Of a DNA stretch of 64,000 bases, positions 46,096-58,754 are shown piece after piece. The stretch is from Patiria miniata (lineage: Eukaryota > Echinodermata > Asteroidea > Valvatida > Asterinidae). Location of the stretch: NCBI RefSeq assembly GCF_015706575.1, contig NW_024037074.1:18155334-18219333 (forward strand), in the 5' to 3' direction. Numbering within the stretch: position 1 is the first letter of the stretch; each line of letters starts with the position of its first letter. The notes below the pieces were generated by a model. The model did no database searches. It saw only the letters and a program-made list of their open reading frames with translations, and had not been told where the DNA came from. A program made the position numbers and the translations under genes.

Positions 46096-47577
46096 AAAAT
46101 CTGATATGCCTGTGAGCTCTTTTGGAAAGGTTGAGGTCATTCAATTTTTCTTTAGAATTTCCCGACACGATATGGAATATCAACTGCTGTTTCAAGGGGA
46201 TCGCATATCGGCATTTCATATACCGCGTGCTCTTTGGCGCGCTTCTCGGTCTCACATCTTCGTCTGATCTCTGGCGGGATACCTCTCCTAAATAACCAGA
46301 TAATAAATACCACACAAGGGATCGGGTTTAACGAAGAATAATTCGATTAAGCCACGGAGGCTGACGCGGAGTGCTTTGGAGTCAGTGTCTGCATTTGTCA
46401 TGTTGCTAAAAAGGTTCTCTATCATGGTGGCATATGGGAATATATTCTGTGACCTACAGAAAGATATGAATTGAACGGAAAAAATTGACTCTTTGGCGTC
46501 TAGACTAGTTAACGCATGACCAGGCCTATGTGAATCGCTAAGTCATCGATAAACATCTTCAGTTGGCCAAGTCTGTTTCTGTAGCCTCCTCTTGAATCAG
46601 ATATTAAGCTCATTCAAAACCACAGAGAACGATAGAAAAGAGCGCTGGACACTGCTGGCAGGACAGATTGATTAGCTGATTAATGTGCTTCGCAAAAATT
46701 AGCCGAGAGCCAGCCACGAGCATAACAGATTGAATGATATTTTATCTGGCAACCTGTGCTTACAACGCAAACATTTGAGCTAAGCAAATTTCTTGATGTA
46801 GCAGCACAATGAAATCTGCAAAACCAAGACGCTACGCCCTCTGATTGTCGACCTTGTCATATCATTTATAGGCATTGCCACTTTTTGACTTAACCGATTA
46901 CCTCTTATTACGCCATTTGAATTGTCGACTTTGAGCGACCAGTCGATTGTCTGCACTGTCACCCTTGTTTCATATCACAATCGACAAAAAGTAGTGAAAC
47001 TCGTCACACCAAAGAAAGTTTCCAGCCCGCAAAAGACATCGTGGTCTAAATTTATCAGCACCTACGTCATTGATTAGCCTAAAAGTCTCCGGGCAATGTC
47101 GTGACGCCTGCTTCACAGAAGAAAAACAGGAATCCTTCACTGGCAGTCCCAAGTTACCATGGAGACAGGAAGTGGGAGGCTATACAAAATACACCAGCGA
47201 ATTTAAGCGTGGTTCGGACACTAATAACATGACTCTTGTAGCGGTTTCTATGCTCGTCACGTTTCTGGGTTTTTTGTTCTTCTTCTTTTGATAAGCTGGT
47301 ATTGAGTCACATAATACTTGAAAATATGCGCTTTTAACGTCCTTGGAGCCTCGCTATTAAATTTCTTCCCCTTGGTCATCAGAAAATTACTTTTGATGAA
47401 ATCGACTCCGGAGTGATTCTTGCAGTCTGTTGTGGCTTTCTTCATGGTTTGTTGTCTTATCATAAGTTGTTCGATCTGCTTGAATCCACCCGGGGGGGCT
47501 CTGCTCACCCTTAGCGAAGAATCTCCGCTGATACACGGAATGAATGCGTAACCAGTTTGAGTAAATGTTTCGAATCA
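46096..47577. other. Spacer without recognised gene
   Basis: No supported gene or repeat boundary. Confidence 0.3.
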
Positions 47578-47585
47578 GCAAGAGG

Positions 47586-47936
47586 CAGTGGCGTATCCAG
47601 CTTTTGATGTGGGGGGGGGGGAGACCCCACTTGCCCATCCGCTCTGAAATGTAGACATGTTTTTCTCTCCGGCACTTGCCCTCCGTAAAATCAAAAGTGG
47701 GGGGGGGGGGGCTACCCCGTCTTCCAAATGGGAGCGCTCTTCAAAACTGACAATTATTATGCATACTGGAATATAAATGCCGATATTCACTGCGCATATT
47801 GTTTTGGAGCTTGGTTTACTTTTCTTTTTCAATGTCAGAACTCTCTAAGCATTGTGAAATAGTTACTGAAAATATCTTTCACAAAAATCCGCCGGGGGGA
47901 GGTGCCCCCTGCACCCCCCCCCCGGATTCTCCGCTG
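47586..47936. mobile_element. hAT-like MITE with perfect 8-bp target duplication
   Basis: Ends CAGTGGCGTATCC and GGATTCTCCGCTG are inverted with 10 of 13 matches. GCAAGAGG flanks it at 47578-47585 and 47937-47944. CAG-type ends and an 8-bp duplication are the hAT signature. The interior has three long G or C runs and CTTGCCCTCCGTAAAATC, which recurs at 54726. No transposase. Confidence 0.88.
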
Positions 47937-47944
47937 GCAAGAGG

Positions 47945-49711
47945 TTTTGTGCATGTGTACACGCCGTTAAATAGGCATTACAGACTGAAGCCCCGAATAT
48001 TTATGTTTTGGATTGATTGCTTATCCTATTTTAAAGGTCTGGTTGAAAGAAAACTAAACCTTATGTCTTACCGTTCCCAAGAAAAGACGCGAGGAAAAAG
48101 CAGTTATTTACACAGGACATGTTAGGCCCCTACTCCTATTTTTAGCAATTTGACGCCGAAGGATAACAACAGACGTAGCTCGGAAATGTGTCAACAGCTT
48201 GAAAATGTTGCTATACACTGCACACATTAATGTTATTTCAAAAGCCAATTACTGCTATAATCCGAGTTGAAGTTTGACATTTCACGTTGGCCTAGAACGT
48301 CTGGCCAGGTTGTCATCGCTACATTCCCGTCAACCTTAGCTACACCTTCCTTCCTTCCTGAAACTGTCTGAACCAAAGCAAAATATCGTATTCAGAAGCA
48401 GCTACTACACCATGTGTTTGATTGGCCGTTTTCCTCTAAACACAAAAGGCACGTTGGAACTATAACGAGTTCAGGATGCTGATCTGAGCGTTCAGAAGTG
48501 TACACAATAACTCCGTTGCTATTTGCGTGAACCACGGAACGTACTGTAATTAAACGCCATCGTCTTGATTAAAGGGCTCACAGAATGAATTTTGCGCTGG
48601 CGCACAGTTTGAGCAAATAACCATGCCTCGGAATTATATTAAATAAAAATGCGACATTCTATCTAAGTTTTAATTACTTTAAAAGTACATTTTTTACCCT
48701 TTCCTGACACTTGAGAGCGCCGTTGGCATGACGTCACTTTGTGCTTGTATATGCTTCGACTGGGGTTACAGAGGAATTTAACTAGTTCGTTTTGCTTGAA
48801 ACCAACAAATACTACCCGTGGGAATAAAGCTGATAGATGGGTGTTATCCTGTATACCTGTGTTGGCAAGCACTTTCGTGACTCGCGCAAAACAATGCTGA
48901 CTATACTGCTGTCAGACCTATTCAAAAATTCTAAAAGAATCTTGCTGTTAAAGCAATTCCGCAATCACTGTGTCTTACATGCACGGTAAACTGATATATT
49001 TTTACTCTGTTATCAAAATCCTGCTTCCGTGGCACGTCCGAGATACATTAACAGTGGCACTATAGCAATACGCACGTGGTACTCGTGTCTGTGTACCCGC
49101 GACAAGTAAACAGTTAGCCTCCTTTCCAAAAAAAGCCATTTTGTTTAGCTTGCTTTTTATCGTGGGCCACTCAGACCATCTTCAGCGGCGGGGCAGACAC
49201 GCTCGGCCCGGGAGGAGGCGTCCTCAGACCCGGTGCTAGTTGCAGCTGAACGTGAGGTCAGACAAAAGACATTTCCTTCCTTCGCATGATCAACACCAAA
49301 CCATCAAACACGTTCAGAAAAGGTACCAAGCCCACTTATGATACTATGTTTTGTCCCTGTGCATTGGGCACTCAAAATTTGAACTTCAATAGTTTCTTGT
49401 TCTCCTTGCCCTTTCGCATCCCGACTCGATCTGGCCTTTTTGTTTTGCTGTTGTGGCTCATGTATTAGTTAAGGTCGCCTTTGCGAAAGGTTGGTATATT
49501 CGTGTGAGTTACTTTTGGAGGAAGCTCTACATAAGGACCATTGGTCGACTAGTGGGTGATTCTTGAGGTATGTTATCACGAAGTTTCTCGGCCCTGGCTC
49601 CTTGCTGCATGTACAATAACTTAAGATGCGCATGGCTGATGAACCTCGACTGCAACCATCCGCGTTGGCTGGTTCTCATTGTCGACTAGAGTTGGCCAAC
49701 CGTTGACTGCT
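47945..49711. other. Spacer; possible diverged MITE family B copy
   Basis: 48570-48870 has GAGAGCGCCGTTGGCATGACG in a layout like family B (GAGGGCGATGTTGCTGTGATG), but the rest is too diverged to call. No gene recognised. Confidence 0.3.
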
Positions 49712-49856
49712 CTATGTTCCGACACCCCTATGTTCCGACAACCCGCACATAAGATTGTGTTACTCCTGGTTAAGGTTAGGGTTAGAGTTGGGGTTAGGAA
49801 TAGGAATATGTTCAGTCGGAACATAGGGGTGGCAAAACATAGGGGTGGCGGAACAT
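49712..49856. repeat. Inverted repeat of TATGTTCCGACA units with telomere-like centre
   Basis: ACCCCTATGTTCCGACA on the left is inverted on the right as TCGGAACATAGGGGTGG, and a second GGAACAT or AAACAT unit stands beyond each. The middle holds GGTTAGGGTTAG-type sequence. Probably a small mobile repeat. Confidence 0.65.
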
Positions 49857-52108
49857 GAAGGTGTAACCGGCCAACCATTGTCGTCGTAAAGATACGTTCG
49901 ATCAGAAATGGCTTATGGTATTATTGAACCATAGTTCAAAAACAGTGCTCACGTCATTACCTGCGTCAATTGACCGGCGAATTTACGCGGGAAGCAGTTG
50001 TAACTGACACCAAACCTACGCCGTACTAAGAAATGCGACAGCCTGTGGGTACCAGACTAATTGTGAATAATTTGCAGAATCTATCGGAGAGGGAGAGTTA
50101 AAATGACCTGAATGTAAATAGTTCTCCGAATCTTCAGAGGAGCCTCTTTCAAAGTTTTATTTTGACTGGGCGCTTACCACAGACATTTCCGAATTGCACT
50201 TGGTCACGTATAGGATTCCATTCGCAGGTTCACAACACTCGGTGTAAGACGCGGGTCGGTTGATATCGCAACGAACAGCTGCAACTTGGAGTTGTGTCAA
50301 TCTTTCCTGTAACCCTTTACCACCTGCTTGTGACCCAGGTACGTACATCAGCCCTGCGGTCCACACACGACGATTACTAATATCGACGTTGGTGTAAGCC
50401 GTTTCAGCCGAGGTAGCATTACCTTACACAGTCATTTTGGCCTAACGTTTGATTGCCTCTCCCAGCTATGTTTACTGTTCTCCGTCGGATCGTACAGTGT
50501 ATGCGTTGGGTAAGCGATTCCGTTGAATGTTTGCTTTTCACTCGCAGTAGCGTCGTCGAGGTTCGCGCACGCGATTTATTTTTAGGTATAGGCGATTCGT
50601 TTGGGGGAGATTTCGCAGCTCTTCCGCGTGTCCAAGGGACCGCACAATTCCCGCGAGAGTCCGTCAGATTAATCATTATGTTTACTTGAGAAGAACGAAA
50701 CTTCCTTTGTTAATTTCAGATCGGAATCTTGGGTGGTTGGTCGTCGTGGGATCTGGCTGTGGAGTGGCTGAGAGGGAAAGATTTAACTGTTGTGACTGAA
50801 CTTGAAGCTGGAAGCACGGGGCATGTAAGACTGATTTTCTGTTGAACACTTTTCCGGAGTTTGAGCTGCTGATGATCATCGCTTCTCGCATTCCTGAACA
50901 AGGCGCAGTATTGTACTCAACTTGCTGAAAATCGATGGTGAGTCATCTTTAATTTTGAAGTTTCATTCCAATTTTGTTTACCCACTGCATGATGTTTGTT
51001 GCTGACTTTAATATTCAGCTTAACAGCTGTCAGCTGAATACTTCTCTTCAAAGTATCTGTTGAGAAACTTTGGTTGATTTTTTTTTTGTACACCCTTTCA
51101 ACCTTTGATAGACACTCAAGATGCATCCAAATTGGCATGCATTCTCTATCGGACAATGTAATGCAAACAAACCTATAATGTACCGGGACACCTATATTTG
51201 TCTTTTATTTCAAGATGAATTTGACAGAAAGCCGGGATGATTACCATACAGTATAGCCCAACCACTGAAAAAAAGTTTGTAGCTGACTAGTGATTTCATC
51301 ATGACTTGTTTCTTAAGGATATTTAAATAAAAGATTGCCTCTTGACAGTGACTGAATCTTCCTAATGGAGCGTGATTTAGGTACATAAAATCATGAATGC
51401 TACTCACATTGAAGCAAAGCGTAGTCATCCTCAAGAGATGGCCAGAGACAGTGCGAGCAGAATGTGAATTCTGCAATTGAAATGTCAGAGGGTGGCTCAT
51501 GGGACGGATGAGCTGATGCCATTTACACTGACGTCGACATTGCTGCTTAGTGCCATCGACGCCTCGCGCCCCCTCCGGCGATTCATCATTTTTCTCCCCC
51601 GAGAAAGTTGGTTGTCCCGTCCCCTTCCGATTTGAAATGCAGAGTTGTCTTGTCCAGTCCATTACAACTCGGACAGAAGTCGAATAGCAGCATCCCAAGT
51701 CAATAAGTAAGGTTACGGGTAACGTGGGAGGAACAATAGCAAGCGGATGCCTTGGTCATAGTCTACATGTATTTGAATAGCTTGGCACTTGACTGTCGAG
51801 ACTGGATGACTTGTGATTCACTTACGATGACTTTGTGAGGACTTGACTACAACCGAGGACGGACCAGTGTTGATTATTAAGATATTGGGAAAAATCCGTT
51901 CCCCGAATAACCTAATCACTCAGTAAGGCAAATCTTGATTAATTGCTTCAGGCCTTGGTCTTCTTATGCGTTGACCGCAACTTTAAATCCTCATCCACCC
52001 ATCCACCACACCCAAAAGTCTTGGACTACCTATAGCCAACCCATTTATATAAATCAGGGTATAGGCCTACAACTCTTGTGAAACGCCTTTCGCAATCTTC
52101 TACCGCGT
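49857..52108. other. Spacer without recognised gene
   Basis: The 162-codon minus frame at 51210-51698 was examined and shows no family motif. No repeat boundary recognised. Confidence 0.35.
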
Positions 52109-52111
52109 TTG

Positions 52112-52147
<36 letters not shown>

Positions 52148-52695
52148 AATCATCATCATCATCATCGTTCTCAGCCGTTATCTGCTCACTGCAAGGCGAA
52201 GGCCTCCCCAAGCTGGTGCCGATTGGTCCTGTCCTGTGCCGCTCTCATCCATGACTTTGTAATGCCCGTGAACTTTCAATCTCATCTCTCCATCTTGTTT
52301 TCTGTCTTCCCTGACTATATGGAACTGTCTCCCTTGGTCTCCATTCCCTGCACAGCTTTTTCCATCTGTTGTCATTTTGATCGGACCATGCATTATGTCC
52401 TGCCCACCTCCATTTTCTCTTGTTAATAATGTTTTATGATGTCTTGTACTTTTGTTCGCTCTCTTATCCATTGACCATTTTGTTCCTGTCCTTTTTAGTG
52501 ATTCCCAACATGCATCTTTCCATACTTCTTTGTATTGTTCTAAGCTTCTGTTCCATGTTTTTAGTCATTGCTCATGTCTCTGCTACATAAGTCATTGCTG
52601 GTATTCAGTGGTCAAGTACTCTGCGTTTCAGACATAGTGGCATCTTGCGCTTCATGATGTCATTCATGTTTGGTTATACTTATACAGCTTCAAAC
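52109..52695 (-). mobile_element. LINE remnant with (ATG)n 3' tail
   Basis: Minus-strand translation across frames shows KMPLCLKRRVLDH, YVAETWAMTKNMEQK, LRTIQRSMERCMLGIT, then WIRERTKVQDIIKT, KWRWAGH, DNRWKKLCREW and GRQKTRWRDEIE. This is the order of the ORF2 C-terminus in non-LTR retrotransposons, after the reverse transcriptase core. The reading shifts frame at least twice and contains stops (AET followed by TGA-type changes and others), so it is dead. It is 5' truncated near 52695. The CAT run at 52116-52166 is its 3' microsatellite tail, which explains the apparent poly-His and poly-Asp frames. Confidence 0.82.
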
Positions 52696-52787
52696 CATAT
52701 CTTTAAATGCTGGTATCGGTTGAACCGGGGCGTGTATAGGACCTTTCATCAATAGTGTATACATGCACCTGCCTACTGTCAACAATA
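52696..52787. other. Short spacer between LINE and MITE
   Basis: Carries TGGTATCGGTTGAAC, shared with about 40418. Confidence 0.3.
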
Positions 52788-53137
52788 CAGGGTGAGTAAA
52801 AAAAAAAAAAAAAAAACGAAACCCACATGTCGGAACTATTGTTTTAGTGAAGTTCTGCATGTAGCAATTTCAAAATCAAGGATATAAAAGCCCTATGATT
52901 TGTTTTCGTTTTGCTGAAAGAACGCACACCTTTTCTGTGATCCGTCGACAGAACTTGAAAACGGTTCTGTTTAAAATTCCGTAACTTGAAAAGTACATGG
53001 GTGACTTGAATGGTTCTTGTACTAAAAGAAAGCTTATGAATTGGGCTTTCATGCCCTAGATTTTGAAAGTGCTACATGCAGATCTTCACTAAACAATGGT
53101 CCCGACATTTGGGTTTCGTTTTTTTTTACTCACCCTG
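52788..53137. mobile_element. Mariner-like MITE with 65-bp inverted ends
   Basis: Both ends read CAGGGTGAGTAAAAAA inward, then CGAAACCC, TGTCGG, TTTAGTGAAG and CTGCATGTAGCA. TA flanks at 52786-52787 and 53138-53139. It is 350 bp, without transposase. Confidence 0.88.
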
Positions 53138-53139
53138 TA

Positions 53140-54692
53140 GAGTCTATATAATCCACATCACGCATGTATGGATATAATGGGTGTGATCCGATAGCCAAGA
53201 TATCCCGCATTATTCCCTCGTAATCTGAGCAAAACCAAACAAACCTCACGTAACTTCGGTAGTTTCTTAACTCAGGCGATTTCATCAGTGCCTTATCGCT
53301 GTCAAGTATATTTACCAAAGCAAACGGTTTGTTATCATAGGTGATAAAGACACGTAAGTCTTATTTAGATTATAGATCATATTTCTTCACATATTGTGTT
53401 GCGAATATCGTAAGCCATCATTTTCATTTGAATAACTATAGACATACAATTGCTGTATCTTTAAGAGTTATACATGCATACCATAAACTTACAAGCTATA
53501 AGAATAATAAACACGAAGTGGTAAACGTGTAAATGATTGTGTGGTTTAATACTGAAATTGAAATGTCGTCATCGTCAATTGAAATATCGCAACTTGAACT
53601 CCCCTATTGAATCTGTTAAGGCAAACGTGTCATAGAAGAATCGCAATAGCACATAGATGGAACGGCGAAGTTAAAGTCACGGATTGAGATGATATCAAGA
53701 GTTTTATGTATAGCAAAGTTTACCTTTTTTACATAGCTTTGAACAGTTGCAGTTCAACAACAATGACTTTGGACACAGTGTCAACTGCCTTTGCAATTTG
53801 CGATCATGCGGAAATGTTTCTAGTCGGCTGCAAAGACGACCGATGCGTTCTTAATTAAATTATTTCCCAGCTGACGACAAATTGATCCTGAAAATACCTG
53901 CACTTCAGCACAAAATATGCCGGCGGCAATTAGTATAAAACGGGCAGCTGAAACTACCGATTCAGTCTCGGACTGAGCCTGTCGGGCTAACGGCCTGAAA
54001 TGAATACTAACTAACATCGGACACAGAGTAGCATTTTCAACAGAGGAATGGCGTAGAATTAAGCACCACAGCAGTGAAGCAACGAGGGTAGAATACTGTT
54101 TAGCAGATCGCACAAATCTCAAAGCGACAGTGCGTCATAAATGGAACTGCAAACTGTGACACTGTTTGCAACATAGAATGAGGCAAATAATATCAACACA
54201 TCGACCGCTCTAACAGAAATAAATATAATTTGGGAAAATACAACTTCTGATTGAAAAGTGTTCAGCATGCAGACAGACGTAAGGATATGCAGATATGGAG
54301 TAATACTTAGAGCAGATTTTAAACACCCAAAGTGATTGACATAGTATCATACGACGAAAGGTAGTACTGCTGCAGAAACACTAAACAAACACACTTTGTA
54401 CCAAAATGTTACGTGTATAAAATAATATGTGTATGTTATACAACACATACAAAGCACAACGGGTAAAGTTCGGGAATTGAACGTAATGCAACGAAGAAAG
54501 GCACTCATTCAAAAAAGCAGCACTTGGCACGTAATAATAATGGCCAGAGTATCAGGTGTGTAGCTGCATATAACAGACTAACACAGCAATTAAAATAAAT
54601 CAGCATCAAATGCGTAATGAGGACATTTTGATTTGGGGTAACAAAAAACGGGCACATTGAGCGTCGCTAGATCATCCGTGTTGAAAGATAGA
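53140..54692. other. Spacer without recognised gene
   Basis: Minus frame 53820-54122 shows no motif I recognise. No repeat ends recognised. Confidence 0.3.
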
Positions 54693-55021
54693 CAGTTTTT
54701 TTTTCTTCACTTTTCACCGGTCACCCGGCCTCCGTAAAATAAAAAACAAGCTTGGGATGTGGGGGTGTGGCAGGACACCATCCTTCCCTATGGGGCGCTG
54801 TTCAAAGTGGACGTTCAAGGGCACTGTCTGAGAATAGGTGGCGCACTTCATGGCGGCACATTTTGCCGACGTTCGTGTGACGTAAAATAATAAATAGCCA
54901 CTCGCGAAAAAAGGCACTCGTGAAAATGAAGGCCAGTCGTCAGAAAATATAGGATGGAGGAAATCCCCCTTAACCCCCCCCCCCCCCACCCACCCACCCT
55001 CCGCCGGATTCTACTCAACTG
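54693..55021. mobile_element. Composite repeat related to the hAT-like MITE
   Basis: The left part (CGGCCTCCGTAAAATAAAA, then GGGGCGCTGTTCAAA) parallels 47673-47745 in the hAT-like element. The right part (CTTCATGGCGGCACA, GGCACTCGTGAAAA, long C run, CCGGATTCT) parallels 18118-18290. Ends CAG and CTG are possible, but no target duplication is visible, so boundaries are approximate. Confidence 0.5.
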
Positions 55022-58000
55022 ACTAGTAATTGTATAATGGGGATTTATTGTGCTTACCGTAAATACCGTCAATTAAAACTGAATATTTCACCCATTGTCG
55101 TCCTCTCAGTATAAAGGTGCCTTCGGCGGTCCTATTTTAAAGCGCTTTCTCAAATTTAGATTATCCTCGCCATTTAAAACATCAATTAGTGATTAGGGAC
55201 CACTACTTTCTCTACAGTGGCTGTCGATTTACTCATAGTTTCTGGCAAGTTTGGGGCAGGGACGCGCGCATGACTCACTCCAGTGGACCCAAATAATTAA
55301 ACGAGAGGAGGAATGCAGGCGACGGTTTTTTATATCGGATTATATTTGGATGTGCGAAGCTTTAAAGTCAGGCGTTACTCGGCTGAGAAATCGAACGACT
55401 TCTCGGCATTTCCATTCTCGTATGCACCTGGCATGCCTTGGATCTCAAGGCGCTTTTAAATCATACACACACACTCGTTAGTTATTAATTGACGCAGGGG
55501 ACACCTGCTACAGGTGACGTCACGTACATTCGCGTCACCGTCGACCTTAAACAGTATTAAGCCCCTTCGGTTTTCCAACTGCGCATGCGCTGCAAATTTT
55601 GTCAGTTTTGGTTTCGGGGAAAAACATCCGCCGTTTGTGTGCAGAATAATAACAAAGCTGAGGGTACCAGCAAAAGTAAAGGAAAGTTCTTACTTTGAAG
55701 TAAGCACATTTTTTTGAGTCCCCACTTCTATGCGGAGTGTTCAATTTTCATCGCAGATTCGATTACCGTTGACCCCTACATACCTACTTTTTCAAATGTC
55801 GATTCGACTTAAAGATTCGTGGTTCAAACATTAGTGTTTACATAAAGATGGAGATATTTGAGGTGAAAGGAGGAATGTAAAAGTGCATGGCCATTGTCAG
55901 CCGTCGCCTGTCGCACATGGACGGTATTATAGGGAATGGAGTTCAAAATTAACTGGCCTCATGTAAATAGTATCTCGACGAAGCGTGACTACCGAGCTCG
56001 TTCAGAAGTATAAAGAACGCCTAGAACGGATGCTCCAAAAGCCAATTGTCCACGTTCCTGATGCAGGAAAAGCCATTTATTAGTTGGAGTATATTTTCTT
56101 GTGCCCTGACATGATACCTAGTTTTCAATATGGGTAATGTTGGACTTTTTATGCTTAGATGTGCGTGGACCTTGTGCGGACCCATTTATTTTTCTGCTGT
56201 ACGAAGAGATGCTCATCGCGTCCCTTAAATAAAGTATCTTCCATGCTTAACTTGTTATTATTGTTCGGTTGTTAGTTTTTGGTTTTGTGTTCGTTTCCGT
56301 ACTTTTACAATTGGCCATGTTATATTTTGGGTTTTGTTGCGTTTGGTTCTTTTAGGGGTGTGTTTGCTTGTTTGTTTCTGTTAGCCATCTTCCTGAAACT
56401 GTAGTGTTCTTTTTTTTTCAATGGATCTTATGAATTCATCTCGCTTATTATACTGTCTTTGGTATTGTGAGCCAAATTCTAACAAAAATACACCCGAGCT
56501 GTAAACACAAAACCATCCCCGAAGTTCAGTCACGAACATGGTCAATGTCTCCGAAAACCTTGTCAAAAACACAACAAACATCATTGAGAACCATCAAAGA
56601 ATAGTCTTAACAAAACCACGGCTGTTTTGCTGATGTTGACCACATGTAGATAAACGAACGGGTCTTCGATTTCTGTACTGGCCCAATTATCCTTTCGGGT
56701 TTACAGAATAGCAAAGCGATTCAGAAAACGGTAGTAAATAACGTAAGGCACGTGCTTTGGCGTGGATACAGGAGGATTCGTCAAACATATCCTGTTACGA
56801 AAGCAAATTATGTCGGACCGACTTCTCTACCAATTTCAACCATCAAGGGCTGAAGAACTAGTTTAACTGAATGCCCGTAGCGCGGTACGTGCTCCCGACT
56901 TCATCAACCTCTCGATGGACCAATAATGAACTTTAAATAAAACAAATCTCTGCCTCTTTTTTAGGTTTTCCTGTCAAATAATTTGGTCAGCGTTTTTTTG
57001 TCGTGATCGAGGTCGTCTTGTTTGTCATGAACTGGGCTAAGTGACACGACGCAGTGCCACTTTTCACTTTCTCCATTTATAACTTGGAAACAAGATACCT
57101 CAGCGTGTTTGATTTTGAGCAAATCCTATTCCATATAGAGTGTAATAAGAAACGAATTTAATATACCTGTGGACGCCGTGTTTGTGCAGTGGAGAGTCAA
57201 GAGCTTCAACTTTCACTTCTCAGGAAAATATTTGTATTGTGAGTGGACTCACTTTTTTTGTGTTTGATTCGAAAATGGGAGTTGCTTGTACATATTTATC
57301 CCAGTGTAATGGTTGTACCATCTACAGTTTTACGTAGCGGCAACGTTTTGGTGTGTTTCTGTTCATCAGTGCCCATCTGTGCTATATGCCATCTAAATAA
57401 AAGCCCATCTAGTGTAAGGTGTGCTTGTGAAAAAAAGACAGGCGTCCCATTACAGGGTCTTGGCAATTACCATATGTAAGACGAGACACTGCTTTTTGCC
57501 CCTGGACATGAGGTCGCTAACACACTGCTCTAAAGCACATCTGATACGGGGAGTCGTCGTTCTCACTTCGAACAGTCAGTACAATACCTTAACAATTTTT
57601 TTTATTCGGATGTATTGTTTATTTGCATGGGGAAAAAGGTCAATTTATCTTTCAGGATGTAAGATAAAGCCTTTAAGGCGTAAAATATTTGTGAACTTTT
57701 TTTTCTTTTGGGGTAGATTTTCTATGTCGAGAATCGGTTTTTAGTATAAGTAAGCGAGAAAAAGAAGTAATTCAAAACCTTTTACGGTGGAAAAAATACT
57801 TTTAATCGGATGAACTGGATCAGCGTCACTTGTAATTTAACGGACAAAACCACAGGGGCGACATCCAGGAAAACGGGGTTAATATTGAGGGCGTTGTTTG
57901 CTTTTCTCTATTCCGTTCTCAATAGTGGTAATAACATGTTTATACGGGCCCCTTTTTGGCCCAGGGTGTAGTCACAGTGTGCCACTTAAATTAACTACAA

Positions 58001-58433
58001 CCCTCTCGGCTGAAGTATTATAAACAGTTGGTTTCAGTTGAAGTACAAGCACTTGACACGAAGGTCCAACACTCGAAGAGCTCTCAAAAGACATTACATC
58101 TTGGCCGTGCATGCATCAGGATGATTTACTCGACATCTGTGTTGGTATGTCTTGAAGTGTCAGTTTGCTTGGAGTGATATAGCGGAAATTAAGTGGCGTA
58201 ATGTAGAAAGGTCGCGAGATAAGTACGCACCAACGCTATCGCCTCAAGTAGTTCCCTTGGGTGATGAGCCCTTTGGTTGAGGTCGTACGGCTGGCTGACC
58301 ACCGCGCCACTTGTTCTTATAGGTGCACTCTAAGTAATAGACAAAGGTCCATGGTAGAAGGACTGTCTAGCGAGGCACTTCGGTTGAGCCCCTCGGTAAA
58401 CTAAGGCGGCCCTAAGCAATGGTTGGGTACTTT
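55022..58433. other. Spacer without recognised gene
   Basis: 55506-55700 is richer in CpG, with GTGACGTCACG and GCGCATGCGC, and could be regulatory. No coding exon recognised in the block. Confidence 0.35.
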
Positions 58434-58754
58434 GGTTAACAAGATCTCTGCTGGTAAAGCTGCACTATTGTTGGTGGGCACTGAGCATCCTTGTACCTCA
58501 TTGGTACATGAGAACTTTTAATTCTACATCCAGATGTAACTTCTAGTTCACTCCGAGGGAGACCCTCCCGATTGAGGTTCCTAGGGGAAGAAACACTTGA
58601 AGGAGAGTAACGCTGCGCCATCTGCCTTCAGTGAAGACGTACGGAAGACCAAACCTCCCGGGCACATAAAGGCTCTATACCATATGGGTTAACAAGATCT
58701 CCGCTGGTAAAGCTGCACTCAAAGCTATTTTTGGTGGGCACTGAGCATCCTTGG
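58434..58754 (+). repeat. Pair of 60-bp direct repeats, 253 bp apart
   Basis: GGTTAACAAGATCT, then CTGGTAAAGCTGCACT, then GGTGGGCACTGAGCATCCTT occur at 58434-58493 and 58687-58754. The second copy has a short insert (CAAAGCTATTT). Function unknown. Confidence 0.75.

Noticed and set aside
51210-51698. 162-codon minus frame, the third longest in the window
   Set aside because: No family motif. The sequence reads like random translation. Would need expression or conservation to accept.
52026-52426. Poly-His and poly-Asp proteins
   Set aside because: Translation of the CAT tail of a LINE remnant.
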